Of a stretch of 20,272 nucleotides of DNA, positions 17,042 through 20,272 are shown in pieces. Every line of letters starts with the position of its first letter. Position 1 is the first letter of the stretch. The translations under genes were made by a program, and so were the position numbers. The notes under the pieces are model-generated. The model was not told the origin of the DNA, searched no databases, and saw only the letters and a program-made list of their open reading frames with translations. Source of the stretch: a virus. The stretch is taken from IMG/VR virus record IMGVR_UViG_3300032214_000504, positions 1 through 20,272 of that record; one strand, written 5' to 3'.

Positions 17042-18859
17042 TTATTGTCTAACCCTAACTAGAATATCTTTTGTTGGGTATTTTATCTCATACATAGAAG
17101 TCGGTTCACCGTACAAAGTATTATCTTCTGATATGTCTATTTGTCTTGTTGGTACGTCTATATATGGTTGTGAAGTTTCATTTAAACTATAACCACCACC
17201 AACTTTATTAAAAATTCTCAACCCGACTAAATTCAATACACCACCAATATTATTTATTGTTTCAATTAAATTTGAAAGGTAGACGCTTTGCCCCATTTCA
17301 AATTTGTTGACATCAAAATAGTTTTTAACTTCATTTATAACTTGTGAAATTACTTGTGATTGTGGTGCTTTTTTATCGATATATAAATCAATTTCAAAAG
17401 ATAAATTAATGATTCTCCCGTCAGTGATTTGAACATAATCATTAAGCATTCTAAAATCAGCCAAATAATTACTTATATTTTCTTTTAATGTAGTTGTTGT
17501 TTGGTTTGTTAACGAACCGTTTTGGTCCAAACTTAAAACATACATTTTTATCTTATTTTGTTCTTCAAAAATACCATTTCTAAATGGTGCTCCAAATTTT
17601 CCAGGTATTTGAGCAATTTTTGTTTGGTAATCTTTGATTGTCACAGCTCTGTTTTGAGATGAAAAGTTGTATCTAACCATGTTTCTAACTTCTTCAACAC
17701 TTGGTGAATCTTTACCACCGATAGCTGGGAATAAGTTATTAACTTTTAATGATTTTTTAACATTTTGATTTATACTACTATCTGGACCATTTACGCTAAT
17801 GTTTACAATACCAGTACTTTTAATAGTATTAGGACCTAAATTGCTATCAGCACCGCCACCTACTCTATATTTTATAAACATAGTTGTATTAGCTGTTGGT
17901 GTTACACCCAAAGACATATTGTTTATAAAATTACCTATTTGATTGACCAATGCTTTGTTAGTATCAAAATCACATAAGCTACTTATGTCTTGAGTACCAG
18001 CACCAAATGTTACTTTTGTAAAACCTAAATCTGTATATTCTCTTATAAATTTTTTACTAACAGAAATCCATTTTCCTGGTTTTACACCAGAATTATCACT
18101 AGTTCTAGTGTTGTCCTCTATAAAAACTTTATCTTCAGCCAACGCATCAACTTCAAACCATCTGTTATTTATATTTAAAAATTCATCTATAGTAGGTTCG
18201 CCAATGTATGATGTTCCTGGTAATGTTATAATGGATTCTACAGATAGCACATTATCGTCTGGTAGTATAACCTCTAGAAATGGTCTAACGTCAGATGTTG
18301 TTATAACTCTTTTAAGTACTTTGGTAAAACCATTTGTAACCATTTCTCTTTTTGTTAGAGTATAGTTAATCAATGTTCCATTTGCGTTGAAATTTGGTAA
18401 AATTATCCTATTAGGTATACCACCAATTGTAAACGGACTAGAAAAATCAACATCACTAACGAGTTCAAATACTTTACCGCTGCCAGTAACTTGTGAACCA
18501 GCTTTAATAACTGGCGCATAAGATACGTCAAACGTATCGCCAAAAACTGGTACAGTAACACTTAAATCAACGATAGTCGCACTGGCTCTTTTTCCTGGGA
18601 TTTTTAAACCGAATGTTCTAGCCATTGATAACAATGACTTTCTTTCTTTTGCATAATCAATTTGAGTTTCAGCAAACATTCTATCTGTGTTGTATGATAA
18701 CATATCACCAACCGCAGCGTTTAATTCTAAAAGCATCATACCAACTGATGCGTCATTGAAATCATTGAAGATATCTGGATAATATTGTCTTACGTAATTA
18801 ACTAAGTCTGTTCTTATATCCGCAAAATTTCGTGATGAATAATTAACTTCTTGTGCCAT
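17042..18859 (-). CDS. Baseplate wedge protein, gp6 / baseplate-J-like (605 aa)
   Basis: This 605-residue protein is close in length to T4 gp6 (about 660). Its N-terminus, YSSRNFADIRTDLVNYVRQYYPD followed by FNDFNDASVGMMLLELNA and then GDMLSYNTD, is the characteristic opening of gp6-like wedge proteins in T4-related phages. A later region with YNFSSQNRAVTIKDYQT and the C-terminal wedge strands (GGVLNLVGLRIFN) fit the baseplate-J fold. In T4, gp6 forms the inner ring of the baseplate and joins neighbouring wedges, working with gp25 and gp53. Here it follows the gp25-like gene by 9 bases (ACAAAAAAA before the ATG), matching the usual pairing of these two functions. There are no membrane segments and few cysteines. 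This is one of the most secure assignments in the window. Confidence 0.92.
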   Translation of the reverse strand: MAQEVNYSSRNFADIRTDLVNYVRQYYPDIFNDFNDASVGMMLLELNAAVGDMLSYNTDRMFAETQIDYAKERKSLLSMARTFGLKIPGKRASATIVDLSVTVPVFGDTFDVSYAPVIKAGSQVTGSGKVFELVSDVDFSSPFTIGGIPNRIILPNFNANGTLINYTLTKREMVTNGFTKVLKRVITTSDVRPFLEVILPDDNVLSVESIITLPGTSYIGEPTIDEFLNINNRWFEVDALAEDKVFIEDNTRTSDNSGVKPGKWISVSKKFIREYTDLGFTKVTFGAGTQDISSLCDFDTNKALVNQIGNFINNMSLGVTPTANTTMFIKYRVGGGADSNLGPNTIKSTGIVNISVNGPDSSINQNVKKSLKVNNLFPAIGGKDSPSVEEVRNMVRYNFSSQNRAVTIKDYQTKIAQIPGKFGAPFRNGIFEEQNKIKMYVLSLDQNGSLTNQTTTTLKENISNYLADFRMLNDYVQITDGRIINLSFEIDLYIDKKAPQSQVISQVINEVKNYFDVNKFEMGQSVYLSNLIETINNIGGVLNLVGLRIFNKVGGGYSLNETSQPYIDVPTRQIDISEDNTLYGEPTSMYEIKYPTKDILVRVRQ

Positions 18860-18868
18860 TTTTTTGTT

Positions 18869-19255
18869 TTATATTTTAATAACTACTACATCTGATGATG
18901 AAAACACATCGTCAGTTATTACATAGCTTATTGTTACAACAGCTGCATATTCACTTTCTGGTGATTGCTCTATTATAATCTCGTTTAATTGTAATTTAGG
19001 TAAGAATTTTTTTACGACAGTTGTTATCTCATCTTTAATACCTTGAAGTGTCAAAGCATCGTTTGGTTCAAAGATAAACCTAAGCAAGTCAGTACCAAAA
19101 TCTGGGTTGTAAAGTCTTTGCCCTCTTCTGGTTAAAATTAAGTGTAAAAGGTCAGCTTTTATCGCTTGATTGTCTTGTTCCGTTAAATCCAAGAAAAAAC
19201 CCTTTTTACTATCTTTGAAAGGATAGTTTATGTTAATATATTTTCCGTTTGCCAT
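18869..19255 (-). CDS. Baseplate wedge protein, gp25 / GpW-like family (128 aa)
   Basis: The protein has 128 residues; T4 gp25 has 132. The diagnostic segment is ILTRRGQRLYNPDFGTDLLR followed by FIFEPND, the conserved G-x-R/x-x-x-P-x-FG...L-F-E-P pattern of the gp25-like family. The N-terminus (YININYPFKDSKKGFFLDLTEQD) and the alternating beta strands at the C-terminus also fit. In contractile tails this protein forms the wedge core where the sheath begins to polymerise. It is the first gene after the nrd terminator and probably the first of the late unit. The gp6-like gene follows 9 bases later. Older annotations call this family lysozyme-like, but no lysozyme active site is expected. Confidence 0.93.
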   Translation of the reverse strand: MANGKYININYPFKDSKKGFFLDLTEQDNQAIKADLLHLILTRRGQRLYNPDFGTDLLRFIFEPNDALTLQGIKDEITTVVKKFLPKLQLNEIIIEQSPESEYAAVVTISYVITDDVFSSSDVVVIKI

Positions 19256-19287
19256 AAAATCGTTTATTAGATAAATATGATAATAAA

Positions 19288-19298
19288 TTATTTTTATA
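19288..19298 (-). promoter_or_regulatory. Candidate late promoter element before the gp25-like gene
   Basis: The minus strand reads ACTTATAAAAATAATT, with TATAAAAATAA about 33 bases upstream of the gp25-like ATG and just downstream of the nrd terminator. It resembles the T4 late core TATAAATA, although with an extra A. Bacteroidota sigma-70 promoters (TTTG and TAnnTTTG) were not clearly seen here. The assignment rests on position and one short motif in AT-rich DNA. Confidence 0.35.
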
Positions 19299-19318
19299 AG
19301 TAAATATGGTAAATAAAA

Positions 19319-19340
19319 AAAGGGGCCATATGACCCCTTT
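19319..19340 (-). terminator. Rho-independent terminator after the ribonucleotide reductase gene
   Basis: The stem AAAGGGG (19319-19325) pairs with CCCCTTT (19334-19340) around an 8-base loop. On the minus strand the stem is followed by a run of T residues (19321 down to 19315, then ATTTA). It lies 21 bases after the reductase stop. The opposite strand also has a T-rich tail, so it may work in both directions. It is the only GC-rich hairpin I saw in a gap in this window. Confidence 0.88.
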
Positions 19341-19361
19341 AATTTTTTATTTACTTATCTT

Positions 19362-20272
19362 TTAAGCTGAACACCCAAAACATTCAAATTGACTGTCTTT
19401 TGGTTTTTCAACCGTTGTGATTAACTGTGTACTAGCTAATTTAGCGTTTGCATCCAATTTTGATTTGGTTCTAGTGTAGTAAACACCAGTTTTTAACCCA
19501 CCTTTCCAAGCGTACATTAGCGCACTTGCTATTTTACCGTATTTAGCGTCTGAATGGTAAACATTCAATGATTGTGATTGGTCTACAAATTTATTTCTGA
19601 TTATAGATAAATCTAACAATACTTTTTGTGAAATTTCCCAAACGTCTTTATATCTGTATCTAATGTCTTCTGGTATTTCAACGATATTTTGAACACTACC
19701 TTTATTTTTAATGATTTTATCAACCATTTCAGAATCCCATAAATCATTATCAATCAATTCATTTACCAAGTATTTGTTTACAATCAAAAATTCACCTTGA
19801 CCAACTCTTCTAGTAAATAAATTAGATGTAACTGGTTCAAACGATTCAAAAACACCTAATAAAATAGCTGAAGAAGCTGTTGGCATAAGACCTAATAATA
19901 AGCTATTAAGCATTGGTATTGGTTGCCCTTCTGGTAGTGGTGACCATCCTTCGATATATGTTTCACCTTTAGAATATGGACTACCTTCCCAAGCTGGATA
20001 ATTGATACCTTGTTCAATAGCCAATTCCATTGATTCGGTAACAGCAGCTTTATACATTGTTTCAAAAATGTCTTTATTCCATTTTTTAGCTTCTTCGCTT
20101 TCAAAAGATATTTTTTTCTTAGCGAAAAAATCAGCCAATCCAGCAACACCAATAGCTAACGCTCTTTGGTCAATACCAGCTTTTTTACTCCAATCATCAC
20201 TCCACTTATTAGTTTCGATTACTCTGTTCAGTGCTTTAACCAAAACTTTTGTTGTTTTAGCTATTGTTTCTA
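19362..20272 (-). CDS. nrdA: Ribonucleoside-diphosphate reductase large subunit, C-terminal part
   Basis: The frame continues past the right edge; about 303 C-terminal codons are visible. The protein reduces ribonucleotides to deoxyribonucleotides for phage DNA synthesis, with a small radical-generating subunit not seen here. Family signatures include VKALNRVIETN, IGVAGLADFF, the LMPTASSAILLG loop, FEPVTSNLFTRRV, and the tyrosine pair in GVYYTRT, equivalent to the radical-transfer Tyr pair of class I enzymes. The C-terminus CFGC-SA carries the two cysteines that relay reducing power to the active site. The active-site Cys that carries the radical lies upstream, outside the window. An in-frame TTG at 20243 is internal, not a start, because upstream codons (ETIAKTTKVL) continue the family alignment. 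A terminator separates it from the tail genes. Confidence 0.93.
   Translation of the reverse strand, partial: ETIAKTTKVLVKALNRVIETNKWSDDWSKKAGIDQRALAIGVAGLADFFAKKKISFESEEAKKWNKDIFETMYKAAVTESMELAIEQGINYPAWEGSPYSKGETYIEGWSPLPEGQPIPMLNSLLLGLMPTASSAILLGVFESFEPVTSNLFTRRVGQGEFLIVNKYLVNELIDNDLWDSEMVDKIIKNKGSVQNIVEIPEDIRYRYKDVWEISQKVLLDLSIIRNKFVDQSQSLNVYHSDAKYGKIASALMYAWKGGLKTGVYYTRTKSKLDANAKLASTQLITTVEKPKDSQFECFGCSA

Noticed and set aside
18869-19255. Lysozyme activity for the gp25-like protein
   Set aside because: The family was once labelled lysozyme-like, but it is a structural wedge protein, and no catalytic Glu/Asp pair context is visible.
19892-20152. 86-codon minus-strand frame
   Set aside because: It lies in another frame inside the ribonucleotide reductase gene, whose conserved motifs cover the same bases.
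20241-20243. TTG as start codon of a 293-residue reductase-like protein
   Set aside because: The frame continues upstream to the window edge with family-like residues, so the TTG is an internal Leu codon of a longer gene.
1-20272. Alternative genetic code (TAG or TGA reassigned), as in some gut megaphages
   Set aside because: All long genes are uninterrupted in the standard code, and TAA-only stops can be explained by AT-richness. Nothing here needs recoding.
1-20272. CRISPR array, tRNA genes, insertion sequence or defence island
   Set aside because: I saw no regularly spaced direct repeats, cloverleaf-like GC-rich stretches, transposase motifs or defence-family domains. The space is almost fully used by structural genes.

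Overview
This window looks like part of the late structural region of a large, AT-rich, contractile-tailed (T4-like) bacteriophage that infects a Bacteroidota host. The tail type is inferred from two adjacent baseplate wedge proteins, a gp25-like protein (18869-19255) and a gp6/baseplate-J-like protein (17042-18859). The host is inferred from A-rich start regions with almost no Shine-Dalgarno motifs, and from C-terminal repeats resembling SprB repeats, which are typical of Bacteroidota surface proteins, in the largest gene. No species can be named from the sequence alone.

All genes are on the minus strand, so transcription runs from high to low coordinates. At the right edge is the 3' part of a class I ribonucleotide reductase large subunit (19362 to beyond 20272), followed by a rho-independent terminator (19319-19340). 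A new unit then begins, with a candidate late promoter around 19288-19298. In transcription order it contains: gp25-like wedge; gp6-like wedge; a small membrane protein with an acidic tail; a 1501-residue multidomain protein with a membrane-like core and SprB-like repeats; four structural-looking proteins of 601, 282, 293 and 307 residues with no recognised family; a 909-residue tail protein with a gpI-like segment and a cysteine-rich C-terminus; a 1041-residue cysteine-rich protein; an 80-residue protein; and a tail-fibre-like protein that runs off the left edge (below 1 to 1394).

Spacing is tight. Two junctions are TAATG overlaps, one is an 11-base overlap, and most of the others are gaps of 5-65 bases. 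This is consistent with one late operon building the baseplate and the host-contacting tail tip. The longest gap is about 106 bases (19256-19361); no stretch over 300 bases lacks a gene. All eleven complete genes read through in the standard code, and every visible stop is TAA. I saw no tRNA, rRNA, CRISPR array, insertion sequence or plus-strand gene.

The most unusual points are: the 1501-residue protein that joins a carboxypeptidase-regulatory-like domain, a 58-residue hydrophobic core, a cysteine cluster and SprB-like repeats; the membrane protein encoded directly before it; and an identical nine-residue motif shared by two neighbouring large cysteine-rich tail proteins.
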